Below are positions 1 to 9,350 of a stretch of 64,000 nucleotides of DNA, in pieces; the stretch's first letter is position 1, and each line of letters starts with the position of its first letter. The notes under the pieces were generated by a model, which did not search any database, was not told the origin of the DNA, and was given only the letters and a program-made list of their open reading frames with translations. Both the position numbers and the translations under genes were made by a program. This stretch comes from Pseudomonas zanjanensis. GTDB taxonomy: Bacteria > Pseudomonadota > Gammaproteobacteria > Pseudomonadales > Pseudomonadaceae. The DNA is taken from positions 186,001-250,000 of the forward strand of contig NZ_JABWRB020000004.1 of NCBI RefSeq assembly GCF_014268745.2. Reading direction: 5' to 3'.

Positions 1-2
1 AC

Positions 3-143
3 TTGCAAACCAAAAGACAATACCACGAACAAAACCTAAAAAAGTTCAAGGCAGATCTTGATAACCTGACCAACGAGATCATGGACCCTCCAACTTATGT
101 CGATGCGATAAGGAAAGAAATAGGTAGGCGACGTAGCTTTTAG
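3..143 (+). CDS. C-terminal tail of an unknown protein (truncated by the window edge)
   Basis: An open frame enters from the left edge and ends at TAG (141-143). It encodes about 46 hydrophilic, lysine- and arginine-rich residues ending DAIRKEIGRRRSF. Base composition is clearly more AT-rich than anything in the operon to its right, suggesting horizontally acquired sequence or a small accessory gene. No family can be recognised from so short a piece. It converges on fdhA. That it is a real gene end rather than a chance open frame is an inference. Confidence 0.4.
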   Translation: MQTKRQYHEQNLKKFKADLDNLTNEIMDPPTYVDAIRKEIGRRRSF

Positions 144-176
144 AACAGCCGCACATCAACCACTGCGCTGAGATGA

Positions 177-210
177 ATAAAAAGGGCGACATCACAGTCG
201 CCCTTTCCCC
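177..210 (-). terminator. Rho-independent terminator of the glyA-sox-purU-fdhA operon
   Basis: A perfect 10-bp inverted repeat (AAAGGGCGAC and GTCGCCCTTT, 6-nt loop) is followed on the minus strand by a run of T. It lies just beyond the fdhA stop codon. Confidence 0.8.
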
Positions 211-227
211 GCCTAGCCCTTTACCAC

Positions 228-1427
228 TTACGCCGCACTAAACAACTTATGCGGATCAATCACAAACTTCTTCGGCACACCCGCATCAAACTCGCCGTAC
301 CCCTTCGGCGCATCATCCAGGCTGATCACCTGCACCCCAACGATTTCAGCAATATTGATACGGTCCCACATGATCGCCTGCATCAGTTGGCGGTTGTACT
401 TCATCACCGGGGTCTGGCCGGTGTGGAAGCTGTGGGATTTGGCCCAGCCCAGGCCGAAGCGGATGCTCAGGCTGCCCATTTTCGCAGCTGCATCGACAGC
501 GCCCGGGTCTTCGGTGACGTAGAGGCCGGGAATGCCGATTTTGCCGGCCACGCGGACTACACCCATCAAGGAGTTGAGCACGGTGGCCGGGGCTTCGTGC
601 TTGACGCCGTCATGGCCGTGGCCGCGGGCTTCGAAGCCGACCGCATCGACGGCGCAGTCGACTTCGGGCTCGCCCAGCAGTGCGGCGATCTGTTCGTGCA
701 ACGGCGTGTCGGTGGACAGGTCGGCAATTTCGAAACCCTGGGCCTTGGCGTGGGCCAGGCGAACCGGGTTGACGTCGCCGATGATGACCACGGCCGCGCC
801 CAGCAGGCGAGCGGAAGCGGCGGCGGCCAGGCCAACCGGGCCGGCACCGGCGATGTAGACGGTGCTGCCAGGACCAACGCCGGCGGTGACGGCGCCGTGG
901 TAGCCGGTGGGCAGGATGTCGGACAGGCAGGTCAGGTCACGGATTTTCTCCATGGCCTTGTCGCGGTCCGGCAGTTTCAGCAGGTTGAAGTCGGCGTACG
1001 GCACCAGCACGTATTCGGCCTGGCCGCCGGTCCAGTCGCCCATGTCCACGTAACCGTAGGCACCGCCGGCACGGGCGGGGTTGACGGTCAGGCACACACC
1101 GGTGTGTTGCTCCTTGCAGGAACGGCAGCGCCCGCAAGCCACGTTGAACGGCACCGACACCAGGTCACCGATTTTCAGGTTCTCGACGTCGCTGCCCTTC
1201 TCGATCACTTCACCGGTGATTTCGTGACCCAGGACCAGGCCGGTCTGGGCAGTGGTACGGCCGCGGACCATGTGCTGGTCGGAGCCGCAGATGTTGGTCG
1301 AGACCACGCGCAGGATGACACCGTGCTCAATCTTCCTGCCGCGCGGGTCCTGCATTTTTGGATAGTCGATTTTCTGTACTTCGACCTTGCCGTTGCCGAG
1401 ATACACGACACCACGATTACCAGACAT
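228..1427 (-). CDS. fdhA: Glutathione-independent formaldehyde dehydrogenase
   Basis: NAD-dependent zinc dehydrogenase that oxidises formaldehyde to formate in the cytoplasm. Here it would remove the formaldehyde released by oxidative demethylation of betaine, dimethylglycine and sarcosine. The 399-residue protein has catalytic zinc ligands C47, H68-E69 and D170, a structural zinc loop with C98, C101, C104 and C112, and a Rossmann motif GAGPVGL near residues 194-200. The ATG at 1427 is preceded by GAGGTG. Longer in-frame starts upstream run into a REP element and are unlikely. It is the last gene of the sarcosine operon, 193 bp after purU with a REP doublet in the gap. Confidence 0.95.
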   Translation of the reverse strand: MSGNRGVVYLGNGKVEVQKIDYPKMQDPRGRKIEHGVILRVVSTNICGSDQHMVRGRTTAQTGLVLGHEITGEVIEKGSDVENLKIGDLVSVPFNVACGRCRSCKEQHTGVCLTVNPARAGGAYGYVDMGDWTGGQAEYVLVPYADFNLLKLPDRDKAMEKIRDLTCLSDILPTGYHGAVTAGVGPGSTVYIAGAGPVGLAAAASARLLGAAVVIIGDVNPVRLAHAKAQGFEIADLSTDTPLHEQIAALLGEPEVDCAVDAVGFEARGHGHDGVKHEAPATVLNSLMGVVRVAGKIGIPGLYVTEDPGAVDAAAKMGSLSIRFGLGWAKSHSFHTGQTPVMKYNRQLMQAIMWDRINIAEIVGVQVISLDDAPKGYGEFDAGVPKKFVIDPHKLFSAA

Positions 1428-1530
1428 GCTTTCACCTCGCTGTTGTTTTTGTGGAACTGCGTTGCCCAGGCAGGCAGCGCGTTGATTGCTCGGGTTGTAG
1501 ATGCTGTTTTGCGTTGTTAGTGATGGCCTC

Positions 1531-1613
1531 TTCGCGAGCAAGCCCGCTCCCACATTCGGCTGCATTCCAAAGTTGGAACCCGATCGAATGTGGGAGCGGG
1601 CTTGCTCGCGAAG
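1531..1613. repeat. REP doublet, family A (purU-fdhA gap)
   Basis: Two inverted copies of the roughly 24-bp fluorescens-group REP unit (TGTGGGAGCGGGCTTGCTCG core) face each other. Reverse copy 1531-1554, forward copy 1590-1613. It lies inside the operon, so it would be transcribed as a large hairpin. Confidence 0.9.
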
Positions 1614-1620
1614 GCGCCCA

Positions 1621-2478
1621 TCAGAGCACCACAGTACGATTCGCGTTCAAGAACACCCTTCGCTCAATGTGATACCCCACCGCCCGGGCCAAGGTCAGCC
1701 CTTCGATGTCCCGGCCTTTGGCGATCAGGTCTTCGGGATAGTGGCTGTGATCCACCACTTCCACGCCCTGGGCGATGATCGGGCCTTCGTCCAGGTCGTT
1801 GTTGATGTAGTGCGCCGTGGCGCCCACCAGCTTCACGCCTTTGTTGTAGGCCTGGTGATACGGCTTTGCGCCCTTGAAACCCGGCAACAGCGAGTGATGG
1901 ATATTGATCGCCTTGCCGTCGAGCTTGCGGCACAGTTCCGGCGACAGCACTTGCATGTAGCGGGCAAGGATCACCAGTTCGGCGCCGGTGTCTTCGATCA
2001 CCTGCCACACCTGTCGCTCCTGGGCGGGTTTGTCGTTCGGGTCCAGGGGGAAATGGTAGTAGGGAATCTGGTGCCAGTCGGCCAGCGGCTTGAGGTCGGG
2101 GTGGTTGGAGACCACGGCCACCACGTCCATGGACAATTGGCCGATGCGTTGGCGGTAGAGCAAGTCGTTGAGGCAGTGATCGGCCTTGGAGACCATGATC
2201 ACCACTTTGGGCCGGTAGTTGGGCGGCGTCAGTTCGAAGACCATGCCGAAGGCTTGCGCGCGCTCGGCCAGGCCGGCGCGGAAGTTCTGCTCGTCAAAAC
2301 CGTCGGGCTGGCGAAACTCCACGCGAATGAAGAAACGCGCCGAGAGCCGGTCGTCGAAGGAGTGGTGCTCGGTGACGTAGCAGCCCTGCTCGAACAGAAA
2401 GCGGGTCACCGCGTCCACCGTGCCGAGCACGCTGGGGCAGTCGGCAGTCAAGATCCATGTGTCTGGGGCGCGGCTCAT
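1621..2478 (-). CDS. purU: Formyltetrahydrofolate deformylase
   Basis: Hydrolyses 10-formyl-THF to THF and formate, regenerating the THF that sarcosine oxidase and GlyA consume. The 285-residue protein has an N-terminal ACT domain (about 1-85) and a formyltransferase-type catalytic domain (about 90-285). The latter contains INIHHSLLPGF (191-201) and DLDEGPII (228-235), the usual Asn, His and Asp catalytic positions. The ATG at 2478 is preceded by AGGAG. It sits between soxG and fdhA in the same orientation; REP elements occupy both flanking gaps. Confidence 0.95.
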   Translation of the reverse strand: MSRAPDTWILTADCPSVLGTVDAVTRFLFEQGCYVTEHHSFDDRLSARFFIRVEFRQPDGFDEQNFRAGLAERAQAFGMVFELTPPNYRPKVVIMVSKADHCLNDLLYRQRIGQLSMDVVAVVSNHPDLKPLADWHQIPYYHFPLDPNDKPAQERQVWQVIEDTGAELVILARYMQVLSPELCRKLDGKAINIHHSLLPGFKGAKPYHQAYNKGVKLVGATAHYINNDLDEGPIIAQGVEVVDHSHYPEDLIAKGRDIEGLTLARAVGYHIERRVFLNANRTVVL

Positions 2479-2521
2479 TGCGGTGACTCCTGTTCAAAAT
2501 TAACGAAGCGACGCAGAACCC

Positions 2522-2615
2522 CGTGGCGAGGGAGCTTGCTCCCGCTCGGTTGCGCAGCAACCGCCAAAAGCGAGGGCCGCTGCGCAGCCCAGCGGGAGCA
2601 AGCTCCCTCGCCACA
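2522..2615. repeat. REP doublet, family B (soxG-purU gap)
   Basis: Inverted pair of the second REP type (GTGGCGAGGGAGCTTGCTCC core) with short GC-rich inner arms, between soxG and purU. Confidence 0.9.
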
Positions 2616-2638
2616 AAAGCCGTGGTCGGCTTTAGTCC

Positions 2639-3271
2639 TTACGCCTGCACGCTCAACCCATACTCCGCCGCGGCATCCTGCAACCACAGCCACCAGTAAT
2701 CCGAGAAGCTGCGGCGGATCACCAGTTCCCAGGTGTCTTCGCCGGTGTGGCGGATCACCAATTGCGACTTGGCGAACACCGTGCCCACGGCCTTGCCCAC
2801 CGGGAAATTGCTGGGGTGAACATCGTAGCTGGTGGATTTCATCAACACGTCGCGCACGTTCGGGCCGGACAGTTCGAGGATCTGCTGGCCGCCGCTGACG
2901 TTGACGATCTGGATGTGCAAGTCGCCCAGGGCTTCACGCAGCTTCTGCTCGGCGGCGAACTCTTCGCCGGTGGGCACCACCAGCAGCCATTCGTCCGGGC
3001 CGAGCCATTGCAGGCTGGTCTCGCCCTTGATGACGACGGCCAGGGCACCTGGCAATTCCAGGCCCAGGGCCTTGTGGACACCGGCGGCGAACGCCGGGTC
3101 GTGGCCGTCGCCACGAAGGGTCAGGTGGCCCAGGAGTTTTTTCTCGCGCACGGTCACACCGGCGTTCTTGCGGCCCTTGCCCACCAGGCTGGCGAGGTCG
3201 GCATGATGCAGCGACGACTCGGCCTTGGCCCCGGTGGTTGGGCGTTGTTGGTACACGTTGACTGCGGTCAT
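2639..3271 (-). CDS. soxG: Sarcosine oxidase gamma subunit
   Basis: Small subunit of the heterotetrameric sarcosine oxidase, which demethylates sarcosine to glycine and passes the methyl group to THF. The 210-residue protein matches the SoxG family throughout and ends DAAAEYGLSVQA. I chose ATG at 3271 (MTAVNVYQQRP); an in-frame GTG nine bases further upstream would add only three residues. It follows soxA after a 194-bp gap holding a REP doublet, the longest break inside the sox genes. Confidence 0.93.
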   Translation of the reverse strand: MTAVNVYQQRPTTGAKAESSLHHADLASLVGKGRKNAGVTVREKKLLGHLTLRGDGHDPAFAAGVHKALGLELPGALAVVIKGETSLQWLGPDEWLLVVPTGEEFAAEQKLREALGDLHIQIVNVSGGQQILELSGPNVRDVLMKSTSYDVHPSNFPVGKAVGTVFAKSQLVIRHTGEDTWELVIRRSFSDYWWLWLQDAAAEYGLSVQA

Positions 3272-3330
3272 ATGGAGCACCTGTCTTGAATTCTATGATT
3301 CCGGCCTTTGTGGTGGCTGTTCTGCCGCCA

Positions 3331-3420
3331 TCGCGAGCAAGCCCGCTCCCACATTGGATTGATGCCTGGCTCAAATTCCTTTGGCGACTTCGATCCTGTG
3401 GGAGCGGGCTTGCTCGCGAA
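3331..3420. repeat. REP doublet, family A (soxA-soxG gap)
   Basis: Reverse copy 3331-3353 and forward copy 3397-3420, inside the sox operon. Confidence 0.9.
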
Positions 3421-3465
3421 TCAGGCGACTCGGTGAAGCTGCCCACCCACAGGACCAAAGTCCCT

Positions 3466-6400
3466 TTAGATATTCTGCCGATCCCCCTTCGGATCGAAGA
3501 ACACCGAAGAAACGATCTCTGCCTCGATCACGCTGCCGTCGGCCAATGGCGCGAACACGCGCTCGCCCATCCGCTTGAGGCCGCCCTTGACCACGCCCAT
3601 GGCAAATGAATAACCCAGGGAGTTGTGGGCATAGCTGGAGGTCACGTGGCCAACCATGGTCATCGGGATCGCCTGCTTGGTGTTGAACACCAGTTGCGCG
3701 CCTTCCGGCAGCCAGACATTCGGGTCGATCGGCTTGAGGCCCACCAGTTGCTTGCGGTCTTCACGCACGCAATCTTCGCGATTCATGCCGCGCCAGCCGA
3801 TCCACGAGAACGGCTTGGTCCGGCCGACGCACCAGCCCATGTTCAGGTCGTCCGGGGTCATCGAGCTGTCCGTGTCCTGGCCGACGATGATGAAGCCCTT
3901 CTCGGCCCGCAGCACGTGCATGGTCTCGGTGCCATACGGGGTCAGGTTGTACTGCTTCCCGGCCTCGACGATTTGTTCGAGCACGCCCATGGCGTAGTCG
4001 GCCTGCACGTTGATTTCGTACGACAGTTCACCGGTGAACGAGATCCGGAACACCCGCGCCGGCACGCCGCCCACCAGGCCTTCCTTCCAGGTCATGAACG
4101 GGAACGCGTCCTTGTCCAGGTCGATGTCGGTGACGTGGCTCAGCAGCTTGCGGCTGTTGGGGCCCGACAGGGTCATGGTCGCCCAGTGGTCGGTGACCGA
4201 GGTGAAGTACACCTTCAGGTCCGGCCATTCGGTCTGGTGATAGATCTCCAGCCATTGCAGTACACGCGCCGCGCCGCCGGTGGTGGTGGTCATCAGGAAA
4301 TGGTTGTCCGCCAGACAGGCCGTCACGCCGTCGTCGAAGACCATGCCGTCTTCCTTGCACATCAGGCCGTAGCGGGCCTTGCCCACGTCGAGCTTGGTCC
4401 AGGCGTTGGTGTAGACGCGGTTGAGGAACTCGCGGGCGTCCGGGCCCTGGATGTCGATCTTGCCCAGGGTCGAGGCGTCCAGCAGGCCGACGCTGTCACG
4501 CACGGCCTTGCATTCGCGCTTGACCGCGGCATGCATGTCTTCGCCGTTCTTCGGGAAGTACCAAGGGCGCTTCCACTGGCCGACGTCTTCGAACTCGGCA
4601 CCGTTTTTCACATGCCAGGCATGCAGCGCGGTGAAACGCACCGGCTCGAAGATGTGCCCACAGTGCCGGCCCGCCACCGCGCCGAAGGTCACCGGCGTGT
4701 AGTTCGGACGGAACATGGTGGTGCCCATCTGCGGGATGCTCACGTTCAGCGAACGGGCCGCGATGGCCAGGCCGTTGACGTTGCCCAGCTTGCCCTGGTC
4801 GGTGCCGAAGCCCAGTGCGGTGTAGCGCTTGACGTGTTCCACCGACTCGAAGCCTTCGCGGGTGGCGAGTTCGATGGCGGCGGCCGTGACGTCGTTCTGC
4901 AGGTCGACGAATTGCTTCGGCGCCCGGGCAGTGGATTTTTCGTGAGGCACCTGGAACAGCGCCAGGGTCGGTTCTTCATGACGGCTCAGGGCTTTGGGCA
5001 GCACGCCCTCCACCGCCTTGAAGCCGGCTTCGCTGGCCGCGCGCACGCCGCCTTCGAAACCGTCGGCCAAGCTATCGCCGAGGCTGTAGACGCCGTTCAC
5101 ACCGCCGACGCAGACACGCTTTTGCGGCGCTTCGCCCGGTACGAAACCGAGGATGTCTTCACGCCAGATCGGCTTGCCGCCCAGGTGCGACGCCAGGTGG
5201 ACCACCGGGCTGTAGCCGCCGGAGCTGGCCACCAGGTCGCAGTCCAGCCATTCGCCGGGGCTGGTGACTTTGTGGGCGCGAACGTCGATCGCGGCGACAC
5301 GTGCCCCGGTGACGCGCTTGCTGCCACGGGCCTCGATCACGGCGCTGCCGGTGAGGATACGAATGCCCTTGGCGCGGGCTTCTTCCACCAGCGCACCCCG
5401 TGGGTTGCTGCGGGCGTCGGCCACGGCGATCACTTGCAGGCCGGCGTCGAACCAGTCCAGGGCCACGCGATAGGCGTGGTCGTTGTTGGTGCTCAGCACC
5501 AGTTTCTTGCCCGGCGCCACACCGTAGCGGCGGATGTAAGTAGAAACCGCGCCAGCCAGCATGTTGCCCGGCACGTCGTTGTTGCCGTAGACCAGCGGAC
5601 GCTCGCAGGCGCCGGTCGCCAACACCACGCGCTTGGCACGAACGCGGTTGATGCGCTGGCGAACCTGGCCGATCGGTGCGCGGTCGCCGAGGTGGTCGGT
5701 GAGGCGCTCGTGGATGGTCAGGAAGTTATGGTCGTGGTAGCCATTCACGGTGGCGCGAGGCAGCAACACCACTTCCGGCATCGCGCGCAGTTCAGCCACC
5801 GCAGCCGCGACCCATTCGGTCGCCGGCTTGCCGTCCAGGCTCTCGCGGGAGTCGAGCAGGCTGCCGCCGAACTCTTCCTGCTCATCGGCCAGGATCACGC
5901 GGGCACCGCTACGGCCAGCCGCCAACGCGGCAGCCAGGCCAGACGGGCCAGCGCCAACGATCAGCACGTCGCAGTGACGGTTCATGTAGTCGTAGGTGTC
6001 TGGATCGTTCTCGGTCGGCGAGCGACCCAGGCCCGCGGCCTTGCGGATGTACTTCTCGTAAGTCATCCAGAACGATTGCGGGTACATGAAGGTTTTGTAG
6101 TAGAAGCCCGGCGGCATCAGCTTGCCGCCGACCTTGCCGAGAATCCCCATCATGTCGTTGTTCACGTTCGGCCAGCCGTTGGTGCTGGTGGCGACCAGGC
6201 CCTGGTACAGCGCCTGTTGCGTGGCGCGCACGTTCGGGATTTGCGTGGCTTCGGTGGCGCCGATCTGCAGCACCGCGTTCGGCTCTTCGGCACCGGCGGC
6301 GAAGATGCCGCGCGGCCGCGAATACTTGAAGCTGCGACCGATGATGTCGACACCGTTGGCCAGCAGCGCGGCGGCCAGGGAATCGCCCTCGAAGCCTTTG

Positions 6401-6483
6401 TAGGTCTGGCCGTTGAAGGTGAAGCTCAGCACTTTGTTGCGGTCGATCCGTCCGCCGTTGGACAGGCGATTGATCTGGCTCAT
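3466..6483 (-). CDS. soxA: Sarcosine oxidase alpha subunit
   Basis: Large subunit of heterotetrameric sarcosine oxidase, 1005 residues, the family's usual size. It has an N-terminal ferredoxin-like domain (about 15-100), a pyridine nucleotide-binding Rossmann region starting VLIVGAGPSGL near 173, and a C-terminal aminomethyltransferase (GcvT-like) half from about 620. The GcvT-like half binds THF and captures the methyl group as methylene-THF. Its ATG (6483-6481) overlaps the soxD stop in an ATGA arrangement, so the two are translationally coupled. Confidence 0.97.
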   Translation of the reverse strand: MSQINRLSNGGRIDRNKVLSFTFNGQTYKGFEGDSLAAALLANGVDIIGRSFKYSRPRGIFAAGAEEPNAVLQIGATEATQIPNVRATQQALYQGLVATSTNGWPNVNNDMMGILGKVGGKLMPPGFYYKTFMYPQSFWMTYEKYIRKAAGLGRSPTENDPDTYDYMNRHCDVLIVGAGPSGLAAALAAGRSGARVILADEQEEFGGSLLDSRESLDGKPATEWVAAAVAELRAMPEVVLLPRATVNGYHDHNFLTIHERLTDHLGDRAPIGQVRQRINRVRAKRVVLATGACERPLVYGNNDVPGNMLAGAVSTYIRRYGVAPGKKLVLSTNNDHAYRVALDWFDAGLQVIAVADARSNPRGALVEEARAKGIRILTGSAVIEARGSKRVTGARVAAIDVRAHKVTSPGEWLDCDLVASSGGYSPVVHLASHLGGKPIWREDILGFVPGEAPQKRVCVGGVNGVYSLGDSLADGFEGGVRAASEAGFKAVEGVLPKALSRHEEPTLALFQVPHEKSTARAPKQFVDLQNDVTAAAIELATREGFESVEHVKRYTALGFGTDQGKLGNVNGLAIAARSLNVSIPQMGTTMFRPNYTPVTFGAVAGRHCGHIFEPVRFTALHAWHVKNGAEFEDVGQWKRPWYFPKNGEDMHAAVKRECKAVRDSVGLLDASTLGKIDIQGPDAREFLNRVYTNAWTKLDVGKARYGLMCKEDGMVFDDGVTACLADNHFLMTTTTGGAARVLQWLEIYHQTEWPDLKVYFTSVTDHWATMTLSGPNSRKLLSHVTDIDLDKDAFPFMTWKEGLVGGVPARVFRISFTGELSYEINVQADYAMGVLEQIVEAGKQYNLTPYGTETMHVLRAEKGFIIVGQDTDSSMTPDDLNMGWCVGRTKPFSWIGWRGMNREDCVREDRKQLVGLKPIDPNVWLPEGAQLVFNTKQAIPMTMVGHVTSSYAHNSLGYSFAMGVVKGGLKRMGERVFAPLADGSVIEAEIVSSVFFDPKGDRQNI

Positions 6484-6809
6484 ACCTTCTCTCCCAGAGC
6501 CTGTGCAGCCGCTTTCGGACTGTCAGCCTTGTCGGTGAACTGCGGCTTTTGGCCGATCTTGTAGGTTTCGAGAATCTCGTAGGTCACGGTGTCACGGGTC
6601 GCGTTGAAGTACTGGCGGCAACCGGCGACGTGGTCCCACAGTTCATGGTGCAACCCGCGAGGGTTGTCACGGAAGAACATGTAGTCGCCCCACTCCTCGT
6701 CGGTGCAGGCGTTCGGATCCAGTGGACGCGGGATATGCGCCTGGCCGGATGCATGGAATTCCTCTTCGGAGCGCAGTTCGCCGCAGTGAGGACAGAAGAT
6801 GTGCAACAT
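6480..6809 (-). CDS. soxD: Sarcosine oxidase delta subunit
   Basis: Small zinc-binding subunit of sarcosine oxidase, 109 residues. The N-terminal FCPHCGELRSEEEF provides C6 and C9; H60 and C64 in LWDHVAGC are the likely remaining ligands, by analogy with characterised SoxD. It lies between soxB (14-bp gap) and soxA (4-bp overlap). Confidence 0.96.
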   Translation of the reverse strand: MLHIFCPHCGELRSEEEFHASGQAHIPRPLDPNACTDEEWGDYMFFRDNPRGLHHELWDHVAGCRQYFNATRDTVTYEILETYKIGQKPQFTDKADSPKAAAQALGEKV

Positions 6810-6823
6810 AGGGATTTCTCCTG

Positions 6824-8074
6824 TTAGTGGGCGACGGCAGCAGCGCCGTGTTCGTCGATCAGTGCGCCGTTGTGGAAACGGTCGATGGAAAACGGTGCGG
6901 CCAGTGGGTGCATTTCACCCTTGGCCAGGCTTGCAGCGAAGACGTTGCCCGAGCCCGGGGTGGCCTTGAAGCCACCGGTGCCCCAACCGCAGTTGAAGAA
7001 CATGTTCGGCACCGGGGTCTTGGAGATGATCGGGCAGGCGTCCGGGGTGGTGTCGACGATGCCGCCCCACTGACGGTTCATGCGCACGCGGGACAACACC
7101 GGGAACATCTCGACGATGGCCTGGACCGTGTGTTCGATCACCGGGTACGAGCCACGCTGGCCGTAGCCGTTGTAGCCGTCGATACCGGCGCCGATCACCA
7201 GGTCGCCCTTGTCGGACTGGCTGATGTAGCCGTGCACGGCGTTGGACATGATCACGCTGTCGATGATGGGCTTGATCGGCTCGGACACCAGCGCTTGCAG
7301 CGGGTGGGATTCGATCGGCAGGCGGAAGCCGGCGAGCTTGGCCATGTGCCCGGAGTTACCGGCAGTGACCACGCCGACGCGCTTGGCGCCAATGAAGCCC
7401 TTGTTGGTTTCCACGCCGATGCACACGCCGTTTTCCTTGCGGAAACCGATCACTTCGGTCTGCTGGATCAGGTCCACGCCCAAGGCGTCCGCCGCCCGGG
7501 CGAAGCCCCAGGCCACGGCATCGTGACGGGCCACGCCGCCGCGACGCTGGACGGTGGCGCCCATCACCGGGTAGCGGGTGTTCTTCGAGCAATCCAGGTA
7601 CGGGATCTCGTCGGCCACTTGCTTGGCGTTGAGCAGCTCGCCGTCCACGCCGTTGAGGCGGTTGGCACTGACGCGACGCTCGGAATCACGGATGTCCTGC
7701 AGGGTGTGGCACAGGTTGTAGACGCCACGCTGGGAGAACATCACGTTGTAGTTCAGGTCCTGGGACAGGCCTTCCCAGAGTTTCATCGCGTGTTCGTACA
7801 GGTGGGCCGATTCGTCCCACAGGTAGTTGGAGCGCACGATGGTGGTGTTGCGCGCGGTGTTACCGCCGCCCAACCAGCCCTTCTCGACCACGGCCACGTT
7901 GGTGATGCCGTGTTCCTTGGCCAGGTAGTAGGCGGTCGCCAGGCCATGCCCGCCGCCGCCGACGATGACCACGTCGTAGACCTTTTTCGGGGTCGGCGTG
8001 CGCCACATCCGCTGCCAGTTTTCATGATGGCTGAGTGAGTGTTTGAAGAGGCCGAAGCCCGAATAGCGTTGCAT
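6824..8074 (-). CDS. soxB: Sarcosine oxidase beta subunit
   Basis: FAD/FMN-containing catalytic subunit that oxidises sarcosine, of the D-amino-acid-oxidase (DAO) fold. A Rossmann motif VGGGGHGLATAYYLA lies at about 38-52, and the conserved segment RRGGVARHDAVAWG at about 177-190. I chose MQRYSGFG (ATG at 8074), 416 residues. GGAG lies 9 nt upstream of it but only 3 nt from the alternative ATG at 8080, and 416 residues is the usual family length. The gap to glyA is 22 bp. Confidence 0.95.
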   Translation of the reverse strand: MQRYSGFGLFKHSLSHHENWQRMWRTPTPKKVYDVVIVGGGGHGLATAYYLAKEHGITNVAVVEKGWLGGGNTARNTTIVRSNYLWDESAHLYEHAMKLWEGLSQDLNYNVMFSQRGVYNLCHTLQDIRDSERRVSANRLNGVDGELLNAKQVADEIPYLDCSKNTRYPVMGATVQRRGGVARHDAVAWGFARAADALGVDLIQQTEVIGFRKENGVCIGVETNKGFIGAKRVGVVTAGNSGHMAKLAGFRLPIESHPLQALVSEPIKPIIDSVIMSNAVHGYISQSDKGDLVIGAGIDGYNGYGQRGSYPVIEHTVQAIVEMFPVLSRVRMNRQWGGIVDTTPDACPIISKTPVPNMFFNCGWGTGGFKATPGSGNVFAASLAKGEMHPLAAPFSIDRFHNGALIDEHGAAAVAH

Positions 8075-8096
8075 AGTCATTTACTCCAAAACCGAC

Positions 8097-9350
8097 TCAG
8101 CGATAAACCGGGAAGTCCGCGCACAGGGCCGCCACTTGCTGCGCGACATTGGCCTCGACATCGGCATCGCCGAGGTTGTCGAGGATGTCGCAAATCCAGC
8201 CGGCCAGCGTGACGCACTGGGTAACCTTGAAGCCACGGGTGGTCACCGCTGGGGTGCCAATGCGCAGGCCCGAAGTCACGAACGGCGATTGCGGGTCGTT
8301 CGGCACGGCGTTCTTGTTGACGGTGATGTGGGCGCGGCCCAGTGCGGCATCGGCGTCCTTGCCGGTCAGGCCCTGACGGATCAGGCTGACCAGGAACAGG
8401 TGGTTATCGGTACCACCGGACACTACATCGTAGCCGCGCTTGATGAACACGCCAGCCATGGCCTGGGCGTTATCGATCACTTGCTGCTGGTAAGCCTTGA
8501 AGCCAGGCTCCGCCGCTTCCTTGAAGCACACCGCCTTGCCGGCGATCACGTGCATCAGCGGGCCGCCCTGGGCACCGGGGAATACCGCGGCGTTGAGCTT
8601 TTTCTCGATTTCTTCGTTGGCCTTGGCCAGGATCAGGCCGCCACGTGGACCGCGCAGGGTCTTGTGGGTGGTGGTGGTGACCACGTCGGCGTACGGCAGT
8701 GGGTTCGGATACAGGCCAGCGGCAACCAAGCCAGCGACGTGGGCCATGTCGACGAACAACAGGGCACCGACCTTGTCGGCGATCTGGCGGAAGCGTGGGA
8801 AATCCAGGGTCTTGGAGTAGGCGGAGAAGCCGGCAACGATCATCTTCGGCTTGTGCTCGACCGCCAGGCGCTCGACTTCGTCGTAGTCGATCAGGCCGGT
8901 GGTGGTGTCGATGCCGTATTGCACCGCGTTATAAAGCTTGCCCGAGGACGACACCTTGGCGCCGTGGGTCAAGTGACCGCCGTGGGCCAGGCTCATGCCC
9001 AGGATGGTGTCGCCGGCTTGCAGCAGGGCCAGGTACACGGCGCTGTTGGCCGACGAACCGGAGTGCGGCTGGACGTTGGCGTAATCGGCACCGAACAACT
9101 GCTTGGCGCGCTCGATGGCCAGGGCTTCGACTTTGTCGACGTGTTCGCAACCACCGTAGTAGCGCTTGCCCGGGTAGCCTTCGGCGTACTTGTTGGTCAA
9201 GCCGCTGCCCTGGGCCTCCATCACGCGCTTGCTGGTGTAGTTCTCTGACGCGATCAGCTCGATGTGATCTTCCTGGCGTTGCTCCTCGGCGTTCATCGCC
9301 GCCAGCAGTGCATCATCGTAGCCTTGGATTTGGTCTTGCTTGCTGAACAT
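8097..9350 (-). CDS. glyA: Serine hydroxymethyltransferase
   Basis: PLP enzyme interconverting glycine plus methylene-THF and serine plus THF. In this operon it uses both products of sarcosine oxidase (glycine and methylene-THF) to make serine for SdaB. The 417-residue protein carries the PLP-lysine motif TTTTHKTLRGPRGG. The start MFSKQDQIQGYDDALL has GGGAGA upstream. It is the first gene of the operon. It is probably one of at least two glyA copies in the genome (inference from other pseudomonads). Confidence 0.96.
   Translation of the reverse strand: MFSKQDQIQGYDDALLAAMNAEEQRQEDHIELIASENYTSKRVMEAQGSGLTNKYAEGYPGKRYYGGCEHVDKVEALAIERAKQLFGADYANVQPHSGSSANSAVYLALLQAGDTILGMSLAHGGHLTHGAKVSSSGKLYNAVQYGIDTTTGLIDYDEVERLAVEHKPKMIVAGFSAYSKTLDFPRFRQIADKVGALLFVDMAHVAGLVAAGLYPNPLPYADVVTTTTHKTLRGPRGGLILAKANEEIEKKLNAAVFPGAQGGPLMHVIAGKAVCFKEAAEPGFKAYQQQVIDNAQAMAGVFIKRGYDVVSGGTDNHLFLVSLIRQGLTGKDADAALGRAHITVNKNAVPNDPQSPFVTSGLRIGTPAVTTRGFKVTQCVTLAGWICDILDNLGDADVEANVAQQVAALCADFPVYR

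Noticed and set aside
3625..6564. Very long open frame on the plus strand opposite soxA
   Set aside because: It mirrors soxA in the GC-rich third-position frame. Its product is His/Val/Ala-rich without any domain, while soxA fits its family along its full length. The same applies to the long frames opposite dgcA-DUF5943-M19 (27465-31307) and the GMC fusion (18791-20902).
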